Shown here piece by piece: positions 11,401 to 21,603 of a stretch of DNA of 64,000 nt. Within the stretch, counting starts at the first letter, position 1; each line of letters begins with the position of its first letter. A program made the translations under genes and the position numbers. This DNA comes from Culex pipiens pallens (taxonomy: Eukaryota > Arthropoda > Insecta > Diptera > Culicidae). Under the pieces are notes generated by a model, which worked only from the letters and a program-made list of their open reading frames with translations, did no database searches and had not been told where the DNA came from. The stretch is from NCBI RefSeq assembly GCF_016801865.2, contig NC_068939.1:74204100-74268099 (forward strand), in the 5' to 3' direction.

Positions 11401-13356
11401 TAGTGGTGTGTTGTGTTAGTGTAAATGTGGCAAAAAATATTATTTTTTATGGGAAAGGAGGCGGAATTTATCGTTGAAAAGGAAAGATTTCACCAAATCA
11501 GAATATTTCAAGCTGTGTTAGAAGGTATCACAAAATGCCGCTTGAATCGTAATTCTCTTGAGACTACTGGACGTGATAACACTAACAATCATAACAAAAC
11601 TTACAAGGATTTACTGATACCAATCCAAATTTACACCGAGTATTCTTCAAAGGATTTGTTTTCATACCAAAATATAGTAAATTGTCTAAAAAAAATGGGT
11701 TGTTATTTTCAGAGATTATCTGTAATAAACCTTGAGATGGAATTTTCAAAAAAGCTGAATAGCTCTATAAGAACAGAAAATTAAATTGAATTGAATCTCA
11801 ATAAAATGAAAGAATATAATTTTTTCAATACATTCTTAAAAAATTGCTACCAAAAAGTTTAGAACATGTTTACGTCATCTTGAATTTCAGGAAGTTTTGA
11901 ATTTCGCAAGAATCAAGAAATATCTTTAATGGGAAATCCCTGGATTTTTCCCGAGACGGGAAACTAGACGCTCTTATCTGAGCCTTTTAACTCCACAATT
12001 AATTCTTCAATTAATTAATTAAATTTCGGTCGAGAATTTGTAATAAACTGGTCTCCAACAAGTTTTCTTTGTTTCAAATATCATTAAGAAATTAATGATT
12101 GGCCAGTTTCTACAATAATTCGATAATTCGAGACAAAAATTGTTGTTTTGGCGGTTTCCCTTGATCATGACTAAAGTCAAGAGACGTAAACAAGTATTTC
12201 AAATTGACAAAAAAAAATAATAAATTCAAAACATTAAAAACTGCACATAAATGGTTCCCTTAGACTTGCAGTCATGATCAAGAATATTGTTATACACTTC
12301 ATTGTTTGAGGGGAAATTTTTGTCTTGCTTCTATACACATCTTAAAGATAATCTAAGTTTAAACAAATGAAAAAAAAACAACCACATTTCTCTCACATAC
12401 GACAGGTTTTGATTGATCAGTGTTTAAGCAATTTACCATGAAAGAGTAAAAAATCAACCTGCAATTGTTGGTGGCAGCTGCATTTTTGTGCCACATTTGG
12501 TCAGCTGAAATCTTCGCACGCGCCTTTCGGAAAAATTAAGCTGTGAAATTGAGTGAGAAGCAAGAAAACACGCGCCGAGTTGATGTTTGTTGTCGGATAG
12601 AAAATAGCCTGCCAAAAAAAAGTAGAAATAAACATCAAAACACAGCCACAACGCGCACTGCATTTCGATTGCACACTAATCATGTTTGCTGTTTTTTTAT
12701 CCAAACATTTCCACCACATTTTTCGTTCGTTTTTCACCTTCACCGTGTGGTATTTTGTCTCATTGAGCAAAATGAATGGCCACACACAAAGTCGGTTTGA
12801 GAAGCGTGCCAAATATTTTGGTGGTAACATTTCAAAAAGGCGCTTCGAGTTGAAAACTTCGATTTGATTCGTTTTGTTATTGTCAAACCATTTTGAAATG
12901 TGCCCACCGTGAGTTTCATGTTTTCTCATCGATTTTTGCTGTTTTATTTTGTTATTTTTCCACTCTGTGTTATTTTCTTCTCGTTTCGTCGATGTTTGGT
13001 TTCATTATCACCATTATGGGGGCCTGCAAATTGTGGTTCGGAAATGGACACAGGAGAAAATTTTCGACGGTCATGACGAACGCCTTTTGTTGTTTGCTAA
13101 TTTGCGCCATCGATTGTTGTGAACCAGCAGCTCAGCCAGTGGCAATTTTATGCTAATCAATTAACATCCGTTTATGAACAATTTGGACCACGTTTAACCA
13201 ATTTTCATTAGGATGCTTTTCATGGTGGTGTTTCTGTGGACACAATGATAGACTTTTCATGTTTTGTGAAAGCGGGGTGAATTTATTGAAATCTATTTTG
13301 CCAATTTTTAGTTTTTTTTTTGTGTTTAACTAATAAGTCTTCCTCAAACCACATCT
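11401..13356. other. AT-rich stretch without a supported gene
   Basis: A 119-codon ATG frame (11425-11784, plus) and several short frames at 12450-13160 exist on both strands. I found no splice sites, domains or repeats of sequence to support them. The part at 12450-13250 looks single-copy and may be intron. Confidence 0.35.
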
Positions 13357-14222
13357 GAGCAGTTCTCTACGAAATCGATCTTTTTTTTAATTTTAATTTT
13401 TGTATTTTTTAATCCGGCTGAAACTTTTTTGGTGCCTTCGGTATGCCCATATAATTTTTCATACAAATTTGGCAGCTGTCCATACAAAAATTATATATGA
13501 AAATTCAAAAATCTGTATCTTTTGAAGGAATTTTCTGATCGATTTGGTGTCTTCGGCAAAGTTATAGGTATGGATAAGGACTACACTGAAAAAAAATGAT
13601 ACACGGTTGAAAAAATTGGTGATTTTTAATTTAACTTTTTGTCACTAAAGCATAATTTGCAAACAAACACTATTTTTTTTATATGTTTTAGGGGACATAA
13701 AATGCTAACTTTTCAGAAATTTCCAGGTTGTGCAAAAAATCTTTGACCGAGTTATGAATTTTCGAATCAACACTATTTTTTTCAAAAAATCGAAATATTC
13801 TGCACAACAATTTTTTAACTTCATTTTTCGATGTAAAATCAAATTTGCAATCAAAAAGTGCTTTGGTGAAATTTTTCATAAAGTGCACCGTTTTCAAGAT
13901 ATAGCCATATTTAGGATTTTTTTAAAAATAGTCGCTGTTTTTCATTTTTTTTTTAAATTAGTGCACATGTTTGCCCACATTTGAAAAAATATTTTTGAAA
14001 AGCTGAGAAAATTCTCTATATTTTGCTTTTTTTGAACATATCAAAAATAAAAAAATAGTGTGTTTTTGCAAATCAAGTTAAGTTGACAGCTAGACTCTGT
14101 ACAAAGCGGATGTTTTGTACGCATAGCTGAAATATTATTTCGTTAAAAGCTCGTGTAATTTAGAAAAAAACTAATCTGACCTCAATACCCAGTGCCCTCC
14201 GGCTCATCCGGCAATCGTTAAG

Positions 14223-15215
14223 ATGTCCGGGTACCGGAAAAACGCGGTCGTAATCGACTTTGGAGTCGTTCCGACCAGACCAAAAATCGACAAAGTAAGA
14301 GACTTTGTCTTCCAGCAGATGTGCTTAGATATCTCCAAAATCAAATCGCTCCAAACCAAGATGACCAATGGACAAGTAATCATCGAAACCGAATCAGCAG
14401 AACTAGCAGAACAACTCATCTCCGAACACCACCTGAAACACAAAATCACGATCGACAACAAGTCATATCTCATCCCAGTGCAGAGTATCGACGACACAAG
14501 AGAGGTTAGGATTTACGACCTCCCGCCCCAGATGCCCAACAAGATGATCGCTACACACTTCTCTACATACGGTCAAGTAACCTCAGTCAAAGATGAGACC
14601 TGGAAGGAGCACTTCCCGGGAGTCCTCACTGGAACCCGTATTCTCCGGATGAAGCTACGGAAACACATCCCGTCCTACGTAGAGGTTGCTGGGGAAACCT
14701 CCTACGTGAGCTACAAAGGTCAAATTAGGACATGTAAACATTGTGTTCGCCCCCTGCATATTGGGAAATCGTGCGTCGAGGCTCGTAAGGAATCCGGCGA
14801 GAGCGTGAACAAACGTTTAACGCTGGCCGAGGTGGTACAATCGACATCCCCACCCATTGATGAACCAAATCTCCCCCCCGTCGACCCGTCTCCGGCCGAA
14901 CCACAAACAGCCGAAACAATGGAGGTCGTTGAAGACGAAACAGTACGAGATGACCAAATTGAAATTCCCATAATTCCCGAAAACCCCTCCGACCATCAAC
15001 ACCAAAACAACCTCACTCCTCAAGCTGGAACCAGCACGGCACCAACAATACCGCTCCCGGAGAGGCTGGACATGGATTTGTACAGCGCATACCCTGGCCA
15101 CACAACACCAAGAGGACCAAAATCAACCCAAGAATGCGACGCCCCCAACAAGCGACCAGGTTCACCCAACCTGGAGAGTGCCGACCATCGTCGCACTAGG
15201 ACTGATTCAACATAA
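14223..15215 (+). CDS. LINE ORF1, gag-like nucleic-acid-binding protein (330 aa)
   Basis: This is the first ORF of the retrotransposon, expected to bind element RNA in the ribonucleoprotein. The N-terminal 170 residues look like two compact RRM-like or gag-fold units (for example EVRIYDLPPQMPNKMIATHF around residues 93-112). A single Cys/His cluster, CKHCVRPLHIGKSC, follows at about residues 172-185 and resembles the lone zinc knuckle of mosquito LINE gag proteins. The rest is Pro/Glu/Thr-rich and probably disordered. The ATG at 14223 is the first in frame after the leader. The next ORF starts in another frame after about 1.3 kb. Confidence 0.8.
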   Translation: MSGYRKNAVVIDFGVVPTRPKIDKVRDFVFQQMCLDISKIKSLQTKMTNGQVIIETESAELAEQLISEHHLKHKITIDNKSYLIPVQSIDDTREVRIYDLPPQMPNKMIATHFSTYGQVTSVKDETWKEHFPGVLTGTRILRMKLRKHIPSYVEVAGETSYVSYKGQIRTCKHCVRPLHIGKSCVEARKESGESVNKRLTLAEVVQSTSPPIDEPNLPPVDPSPAEPQTAETMEVVEDETVRDDQIEIPIIPENPSDHQHQNNLTPQAGTSTAPTIPLPERLDMDLYSAYPGHTTPRGPKSTQECDAPNKRPGSPNLESADHRRTRTDST

Positions 15216-16497
15216 TATTCATCTTTATTAATACCACCCCGCTACTAGACCACATCATGAAAACATCTCCAACTAAATCAGCCCAACAACGACAATACAC
15301 CTGCAGGGGCACCTGGATGTTCACAGAACGGATTTATTTTTCCCAGGTAAGCTGCAGATGTATATGTCTAGCCTTAGCACGTCTCGATACTGCCGCACCT
15401 AAGAAAGCGTTCAAACTACAAACAGATCGATACTGCCTCGCCATAATGCTGCATCAGTACACAACAAGAAGAAAACACCAGCCAAAAACCTCTCGACGGA
15501 CCTGGACATCTCCAGCGCAGCTGATCCTTCCTCAGGTAAGCTGCAGAAGCAGATGTATATGTCTAGCCCTAGCACAGCTCGATACTGCCGCCACCCTCAA
15601 GAAGTCATTCCTACTGCACACAGATCGCAACCCGTTGACTCCAACGCTACTCCTTCGACGAACGGCAACCTACTCCTCGACGACCAGCACAGCACGAAAA
15701 AGAAACACATCTCCTCAACAGCAAGGCACCTCCCTTCGGATATGTACAGCCCCAGCGCAGCTGATCCTTCCTCAGGTAAGCTGCAGAAGCAGATGTATAT
15801 GTCTAGCCCTAGCACACCTCGATACTGCCGCCACCCTCAAGAAGTCATTCCTACTGCACACAGATTGCAACCCGTTGACTCCAACGCTACTTCTTTGTCG
15901 ACCTGCAACATACTCCTCGACGACCAGCACTGCACGAAGAAGAAACACATCTCCACAACAGCAAGATCGCAACCCGTTGACTCCAATGCTACTCCTTCGG
16001 CGACCTGCAACCTACTCCTCGACGACCAGCACAGCACGAAGAAGAAATACGTCTCCTCAACAGCAAGACACCTCCCTTCGGACATGTACATCCCAAGCGC
16101 AGCTGATCCTTTCACAGGTAAGCTGCAGGTGTATAATAATACACTGTATATGTCCTGCCGAAGTATTACGGTTTACTGCTCTCAACAACAAGCTGTCATT
16201 GCCACCTCCAGACGATCCTGTCATCCCCACGACGTTGAAACTCACGAGTTCCCTTGAGCTGATGGCTCATCGATCGATCAGTCGTCAACATCTGGGATCC
16301 CACCGCACGCCGAATGTGAAGTATAACACTTCAAATCAGGTGAGCGACAAACAGTATCAGCTTACACACAAATCGACACGACGAGCGAAGCCGAGAGAGG
16401 AGTACGGAGACTGCGACAGACACTCAGTTCAACTCAACTTTGATTCTTTGCTACTCAACAAAAGGTTCAGCGAGCGAGTCATACACCCAAATTTGCA
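15216..16497 (+). repeat. LINE inter-ORF segment with frame-keeping direct repeats and splice-donor motifs
   Basis: Imperfect direct repeats of roughly 190-340 bp fill this segment. Each unit opens with CAGGTAAGCTGCAG (CAG at 15344, 15533, 15773 and 16115) followed by 'atgtatatgtctagcc'-like sequence. The unit spacings are 189, 240 and 342 bp, all multiples of three. One plus frame is open from 15257 to 16510 (417 codons) and a second from 15553 to 16257, so the segment may be or may have been translated; I cannot tell which frame. CAG|GTAAG is the exact U1 splice-donor consensus. Confidence 0.65.
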
Positions 16498-19400
16498 GTG
16501 GATTTTTTAAGCTACAATTTAGCAACTCTGAACATCAACAACATTTCTAACCAGACAAAAGTTGATGCATTCAAAGCTTTCGTACGGTTGAATGAGATTG
16601 ATATAATTTTCATTCAAGAAGTGGAAAACGATAGGCTTGAAATACCAGGATTTGAGCTATTTTTTAATATCAATGAGCGTCGTCGAGGGGTTGCGATAGG
16701 ATTGAAAAACTTTATTGAGTACCGTACGGTCGAAAGATCGTTAGATGCTAGGCTTTTACTTATCAAACTCAAAAATGGAGTAACACTATGTAATATTTAT
16801 GCACCAACCGGCTCGCAAAGTCGGGTTGAACGAGAGGACTTTTTTAACCTGACCTGTGCACACTACCTTCGTAACTGCGCTGGTCCCATTATTTTCGGGG
16901 GAGACTTTAACTCAATTGTGAATGATCGTGATGCGACAGGGGGAACACCGCGAAGCGAGATGACCTCACGCCTCACAGCTGCTCTGGATCTGATCGATGT
17001 CTGGCGCGTTTTCAATCGTAATGTTACGGATTATACCTTCCTTCGAGCAGGATCGGGATCGAGGATTGATCGTGTACTCGTAACAAAATCGATGCGCGAT
17101 AACCTCAGGACGATTCGACACTCTGCTACCTGTTTCAGCGATCATAAAGCAGTGATCGTTCGTCTGATTCTGCCACGACTAGGACCTGCCCAAGGAAACG
17201 GACTCTGGAGGCTAAACGTGCACGTGCTCGACGATGAGGAAACTATGGAAGAGTTCCAGAACAAGTGGCGATACATTGTAAGGCAGAAACAACACTACTC
17301 CTCGTGGCTCCAATGGTGGGTCAACTTCGTGAAACCGAAGCTGGCATCTTTCTTCCGTTGGCATACCTCTCAACAACTCCGAAATCATCGAGATTCCCTG
17401 GAGCTGCTGCATGGGGAACTGACTAGAGCTTATGGGCTCTATCTGAACGACTCCTCGCAGCTTTGTAGAATAAATCGCATCAAGGCGCTGATGCTCAAAC
17501 AACAGAGAGATTTCTCAAGCAACGCACGACAATTGAACGAAACCTATCTCCAGGGAGAACCCACCAGTCTATTCCACGTTTCAGAAAAATGTAGCAAAAG
17601 GGCAAAAACAGTTATCCGGGAGCTGGAAGATCAAGGGGAGATGATTCAAGGTGACCGCATTGAACAACACGTTGTCTCATATTTTGAACAACTCTTTGCT
17701 GCTGAAAACACGAGAGCAGGGCCCAACAACTTCTTGCCACAAAAAACTCTGTCTGCGAACGACATCCGGAACGAAGATCTGATGAATCCAGCTGATGAAG
17801 AAGAAATCTGGCAGAGCATCAAAAGCAGCGCACCACGAAAATCACCCGGCGAAGATGGGCTACCACGAGAATTCTACGCTAAAACTTGGAACATCATTCG
17901 CAGAGAGTTCACATATGTTGTGAATGACATCATGCGAAACCCTGAAGCCAACCCGAAGCTGATGAACGGAATCATTGTATTGGTGAAGAAAAAGGACGCT
18001 GGAAACACCATCAAAAGCTATCGACCAATAACTCTTTTAAATGTTGATTACAAAATTGTCTCGAGGATCTTGAAACAGCGGATGTCGCCACTGCTGGAAA
18101 AGGTCCTGTCCAGCCACCAGAAATGTTCTAATGGAAAACAGAATATTTTTCAAGCCACGTCAAAAATCTTGGACAAAATCTCTGCTGCTAAACACAATCG
18201 AGAATCGAAGCTGCTGGTTTCCTTTGATCTTGACCATGCGTTCGACAGAGTGGACCGCCGGTTTCTGTTTGAGGTCATGGAGCGCATGAACTTCAACAGG
18301 AGACTCATAGATTTCCTTCGGAAAACTATGGGTAACTCGTCGTCGAGGATTCTGCTGAATGGAAAACTGTCCCAATCTTTTCAAATTGGGAAATCGGTGA
18401 GACAAGGAGATCCCCTTAGTATGCTGCTGTTCGTGATCTTTATTCAACCGTTAATTGACAAAATAGAGGCTTTAGGACATGGAGGGGATTCCCTCAACAT
18501 TTACGCAGACGATATCAGTTTGTTCGTTCCGAACACGCAGGCGGCGACAGCCGTCGTTGAGATCATTGAAGCATTTCAGGACTTCTCTGGAGCTCGACTC
18601 AATCGACAAAAAACAGTTGCTCTAGAAGTAGGCCGCGTGAGAAACCCGGAAGTTCTACCCTGGCTAAACGTCTCGGAATCTGTAAAAGTTCTGGGGATAA
18701 CGTTCGCCAATTCGGTAAAGCAAACGATGGAGCTCACCTGGGTAAACATTTTGAGGAATCTAAAATGGCGCCTTTGGAATTGCAAGTCACGAGGATTAAA
18801 CCTACTGCAGAAAATCACCCACATCAACACGTTCGTCCTTTCCAAACTTTGGTATGTGGCATCAACTTTGCCGCTACCGAAAAAGTTTGAACGGGAAATT
18901 CTCAAAGAACTTCGGCACTTCCTTTGGATCCGATGCCGGCAGCCGATTAAACTGGAAACACTATTTCTTCCGAAGGTCCGTGGAGGACAAAATCTACACT
19001 CTCCGGGTTTCAAGTCCATAGCATTGTTGACGAATAGGATCCTTGACAACATCGATGAACTACACTTTCTACGAGGAATGCTAGATACACCTGTTCTGCA
19101 AATTCCTGCAGCATACCCACAGGTGAAAGCTGCTGCACTTGAAATTGCAACGTTATCAGCAAGGACACTTGAGCACCACGCGTCATCTACAATCTACCAG
19201 GAGCTGATAGCTGATGAACCGGATCCAGATTTGCTCAGTGCATCGCGTCAGTGGAGACGAATCTTCGAGAACGTCAATGATCGTAGGCTGCCATCCGACC
19301 ATCGTGCAACTTGGTACAGGATAATTCATGGAAAAGTGCAACATAAGGAGTTACTCTACAGACAACATCGTTGCATTTCCGCGGAGTGTGACGAATGCCC

Positions 19401-19662
19401 TGGAGAAATTGAATCTATAGAACACAAACTCTTTGCTTGTTCTACGTCTAGGCCAGTGTGGCTGTTTTTAAAACAGCAACTGAGCAGAGTCAACCCCATT
19501 TTGCTTCAAAAACCTAACAATTTCTTTTTGTTTCCTGAACTTTATGGACTAGATCAGAATGATTCACTTAGGATTAAAATTCTCGTGGGAAAATATTTCC
19601 ACTTTATTATAGAAACTCCCAAGGAAGAAGTAACCGTTGAAAATTTAAATTGTGAATTATAA
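16498..19662 (+). CDS. LINE ORF2: endonuclease-reverse transcriptase (1054 aa)
   Basis: This enzyme nicks target DNA and reverse-transcribes element RNA at the nick. The N-terminal APE-type endonuclease shows E41, NIYAPTG at residues 99-105, GGDFNS at 134-139, SRIDRV at 188-193 and SDHKAV at 214-219. The reverse transcriptase shows FDLDHAFD at 576-583, RQGDPLS near 640 and the catalytic YADD at 669-672. A C-terminal C964-x2-C967-x8-H976-x4-C981 cluster matches the zinc-binding domain of many LINE RTs. The frame begins at a GTG (16498) and overlaps the end of the upstream open frame by 13 nt, so the true start or coupling mechanism is uncertain. There are no internal stops and all seen catalytic residues are present. 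Confidence 0.92.
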   Translation: MDFLSYNLATLNINNISNQTKVDAFKAFVRLNEIDIIFIQEVENDRLEIPGFELFFNINERRRGVAIGLKNFIEYRTVERSLDARLLLIKLKNGVTLCNIYAPTGSQSRVEREDFFNLTCAHYLRNCAGPIIFGGDFNSIVNDRDATGGTPRSEMTSRLTAALDLIDVWRVFNRNVTDYTFLRAGSGSRIDRVLVTKSMRDNLRTIRHSATCFSDHKAVIVRLILPRLGPAQGNGLWRLNVHVLDDEETMEEFQNKWRYIVRQKQHYSSWLQWWVNFVKPKLASFFRWHTSQQLRNHRDSLELLHGELTRAYGLYLNDSSQLCRINRIKALMLKQQRDFSSNARQLNETYLQGEPTSLFHVSEKCSKRAKTVIRELEDQGEMIQGDRIEQHVVSYFEQLFAAENTRAGPNNFLPQKTLSANDIRNEDLMNPADEEEIWQSIKSSAPRKSPGEDGLPREFYAKTWNIIRREFTYVVNDIMRNPEANPKLMNGIIVLVKKKDAGNTIKSYRPITLLNVDYKIVSRILKQRMSPLLEKVLSSHQKCSNGKQNIFQATSKILDKISAAKHNRESKLLVSFDLDHAFDRVDRRFLFEVMERMNFNRRLIDFLRKTMGNSSSRILLNGKLSQSFQIGKSVRQGDPLSMLLFVIFIQPLIDKIEALGHGGDSLNIYADDISLFVPNTQAATAVVEIIEAFQDFSGARLNRQKTVALEVGRVRNPEVLPWLNVSESVKVLGITFANSVKQTMELTWVNILRNLKWRLWNCKSRGLNLLQKITHINTFVLSKLWYVASTLPLPKKFEREILKELRHFLWIRCRQPIKLETLFLPKVRGGQNLHSPGFKSIALLTNRILDNIDELHFLRGMLDTPVLQIPAAYPQVKAAALEIATLSARTLEHHASSTIYQELIADEPDPDLLSASRQWRRIFENVNDRRLPSDHRATWYRIIHGKVQHKELLYRQHRCISAECDECPGEIESIEHKLFACSTSRPVWLFLKQQLSRVNPILLQKPNNFFLFPELYGLDQNDSLRIKILVGKYFHFIIETPKEEVTVENLNCEL

Positions 19663-19705
19663 AATAATTTTAAGCAACTTCTGACAAATAAAACCAAGAT
19701 CTGTT

Positions 19706-19721
19706 AAAAAAAAAAAAAAAA
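19706..19721 (+). other. Poly(A) tail of the LINE
   Basis: A run of about 16 A follows 'ccaagatctgtt' and precedes resumed foldback sequence. This marks the 3' end of the retrotransposon and its plus orientation. AATAAA lies just upstream (19686-19691). Confidence 0.85.
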
Positions 19722-19801
19722 GTTTTAGTGAGAAAAAGTTAAATTAAAAATCACATTTTTTTACCGTGTACCATTTCCAGTGTAGTCCGTATCCATACCT
19801 A

Positions 19802-20220
19802 CACCCAAAACTGGCAGCGCTAGTCCGAGAGAATGATGGTCTCGAGTCGAAAGAATAGTGGTACCATTCACGGACGCAGAGAACACAGCTCGAGATGGGC
19901 GATAGGACTATTCTCTCGAGGTTCATTTGCAAAAAAAGTTCATCCGTCAAACAAAAAACCAAAAGTGTCGACAACGGGAATCGAACCAGAGACCTTTGAC
20001 AAACCAATCCAATGACTTAGCTGCCTCGGCCACCACAGCTTGGTGACCAAGGAGAAGTCAGAAGTCGATGTATGACACTTGTTGGAGATTTATTGATTCA
20101 ACTAACGAATGAACTCATTTGTTATGATGGTGTGAGTTGGTACCATTATTCTATCGATTTTGGCACTGAGCCCTCAATAAATTTTGAGAGAACGATTATC
20201 TCGACTCTGAATTTTGGGTG
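19802..20220 (-). mobile_element. 419-bp TA-flanked TIR element with tRNA-like promoter, copy 2
   Basis: It is flanked by TA (19800-19801, 20221-20222) and runs from CACCCAAAACTGGC to GAATTTTGGGTG. On the minus strand, TGGCCGAGGCAG (20032-20021) fits an A box with one extra base, and GGTTCGATTCC (19987-19977) is a perfect B box. Removing the element and one TA restores 'atacctacaactttgc', the sequence of the intact F1 copy near 51840, which proves insertion and the 2-bp duplication. Confidence 0.9.
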
Positions 20221-20493
20221 TACAACTTTGCCTAAGACACCAAATCGATCCAAAAATTCCTTCAAAAGATACAGATTTTTGAATTTTCATATATCATTTT
20301 TGTATGGACAGCTGCCAAATTTGTATGGAAAATTATATGGACAAACTAATGATGCAAAATGGCTTTTTCGGGCATACCGAAGGCACCAAAAAAGTTTAAG
20401 CCGGATTAAAAATGACAAAAAAACGAATGACCGAAATCTCAAAGAATTGCTCATCTTTCAAACGGCGCGTGATTTTTTTTTCAAAACATGCTG

Positions 20494-20913
20494 CAAAAGA
20501 ACAAAAGAACAAAAGAACAAAAGAACAAAAGAACAAAAGAACAAAAGAACAAAAGAACAAAAGAACAAAAGAACAAAAGAACAAAAGAACAAAAGAACAA
20601 AAGAACAAAAGAACAAAAGAACAAAAGAACAAAAGAACAAAAGAACAAAAGAACAAAAGAACAAAAGAACAAAAGAACAAAAGAACAAAAGAACAAAAGA
20701 ACAAAAGAACAAAAGAACAAAAGAACAAAAGAACAAAAGAACAAAAGAACAAAAGAACAAAAGAACAAAAGAACAAAAGAACAAAAGAACAAAAGAACAA
20801 AAGAACAAAAGAACAAAAGAACAAAAGAACAAAAGAACAAAAGAACAAAAGAACAAAAGAACAAAAGAACAAAAGAACAAAAGAACAAAAGAACAAAAGA
20901 ACAAAAGAACAAA
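20494..20913. repeat. Pure 8-bp satellite (AAAAGAAC)n, about 52 copies
   Basis: Roughly 420 bp of the octamer without a single variant unit. All six frames stay open through it by composition only, so the long Lys/Gln/Arg/Thr frames are not genes. It starts about 40 bp beyond the right end of the F1 foldback. Confidence 0.97.
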
Positions 20914-21324
20914 AAACAAATGACAAAAAAACAAAAATTCACATTCATTAGTGCGCATATTTATTTTCAAAATGAAATGCTTGTGAATTAGAGAATGCAA
21001 TACAAACTTCGCTCAACCAACATAATTCCAAGGTTCTTCTGTGGCAGCCAGCTGTTCGGCCGTTCTGTACTGTTCTCCGTCCTCACAATATGCATCTCGT
21101 GCCCTGAAAGAAAGGCATAATTAAATCCAAATTGATTTGTCACGCCATTGTGTGTCTGCGTGATGTTTTCGCGCACAAAGTCTTTTGTCTTTTGTCACGA
21201 CGACGCACATCAAACGATTGTCAACCTTCTTCTTGGTCTGTGGAGCTCCTCGCTGTAGTCTAATGTCCCAATCCGTGACGGTGGTAATTAACCTTTATAT
21301 CTTCTTCTTGTTTTCTTGTTCCAG
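20914..21324 (+). other. Intron 3' end before exon A, including splice acceptor
   Basis: Non-repetitive sequence leading to the acceptor 'cttgttttcttgttccag' at 21307-21324. The pyrimidine-rich tract and the CAG support use of the following exon. No exon is seen earlier in this stretch. Confidence 0.6.
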
Positions 21325-21603
21325 GAATGCCAAAATCTCATCGAGGAGAATCGCCGTCTGGTGAATCTGGCCGCCAATAGCGGGTACGCTATCAACGGCC
21401 TGATGAACGGCAACGGAGGTCACGGAGGCCACGGTGGAGGCAGTTCCGGCAGCAGCAGCTTGACCAGCAGCTTGGGACTGGGCCTGGCAGGAGGAGGTGG
21501 TGGAGCGGGAGCGGCGGCGGCGACCGTGGCCGGCATGTACTCGACCGTGGAATCTGTGATACTGCAGACGCAGGTGGAAACGCTGCAGTGGCAGCTCAAG
21601 CAG
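21325..21603 (+). CDS. Exon A of a large plus-strand gene (partial, internal exon)
   Basis: It encodes 93 residues in phase 0 at both ends, starting ECQNLIEENRRLVNLAAN. It contains a Gly/Ser/Ala-rich low-complexity stretch (residues 30-70) and ends in a coiled-coil-like segment, VETLQWQLKQ, that continues in exon B. The acceptor is strong and the donor is CAG|GTGAGT. The flanking short coiled-coil segments suggest a scaffold or cytoskeletal protein, but I do not recognise the family. Earlier exons lie outside the window or are undetected in the upstream 21 kb. The high GC content contrasts with the AT-rich surroundings, as expected for coding DNA. Confidence 0.85.

Larger units (their letters stand above)
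14080..19721 (+). mobile_element. Full-length-looking L1/Tx1-type non-LTR retrotransposon
   Basis: About 5.6 kb: a short 5' leader, ORF1 (14223-15215), a repeat-rich inter-ORF segment, ORF2 (16498-19662) and a poly(A) run at 19706-19721. It lies inside an F1 foldback. The foldback reads into 'caaatcaagtt' just before the element and resumes at 'agttttagtgag' just after the poly(A); AAGTT (14075-14079, 19720-19724) is a plausible short target duplication. Both ORFs lack internal stops, suggesting a recent insertion. The clade call rests on an APE-type endonuclease, RT and C-terminal CCHC organisation and is provisional. Confidence 0.85.
13357..20452. mobile_element. Foldback F1 copy split by a LINE and a tRNA-like MITE, ATCT duplication
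   Basis: The left terminus GAGCAGTTCTCTACG at 13357 and the right terminus ending GAATTGCTC at 20452 are both flanked by ATCT (13353-13356, 20453-20456). Foldback sequence occupies 13357-14079, 19721-19799 and 20221-20452. A non-LTR retrotransposon and a 419-bp TIR element fill the gaps. The uninterrupted order of these blocks can be read in the F1 copy at 51730-52079. Confidence 0.85.

Noticed and set aside
11425..11784. 119-codon ATG frame
   Set aside because: Composition follows the AT-rich background; no recognisable feature or gene context. It cannot be fully excluded.
12454..13156. Overlapping 60-140-codon frames on both strands
   Set aside because: No domain, splice site or conserved motif, and frames overlap on both strands in AT-rich DNA.
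20072..21000. Long frames of Lys/Gln/Thr or Phe/Cys/Leu repeats on both strands
   Set aside because: They are translations of the 8-bp satellite, which contains no stop in any frame by composition.
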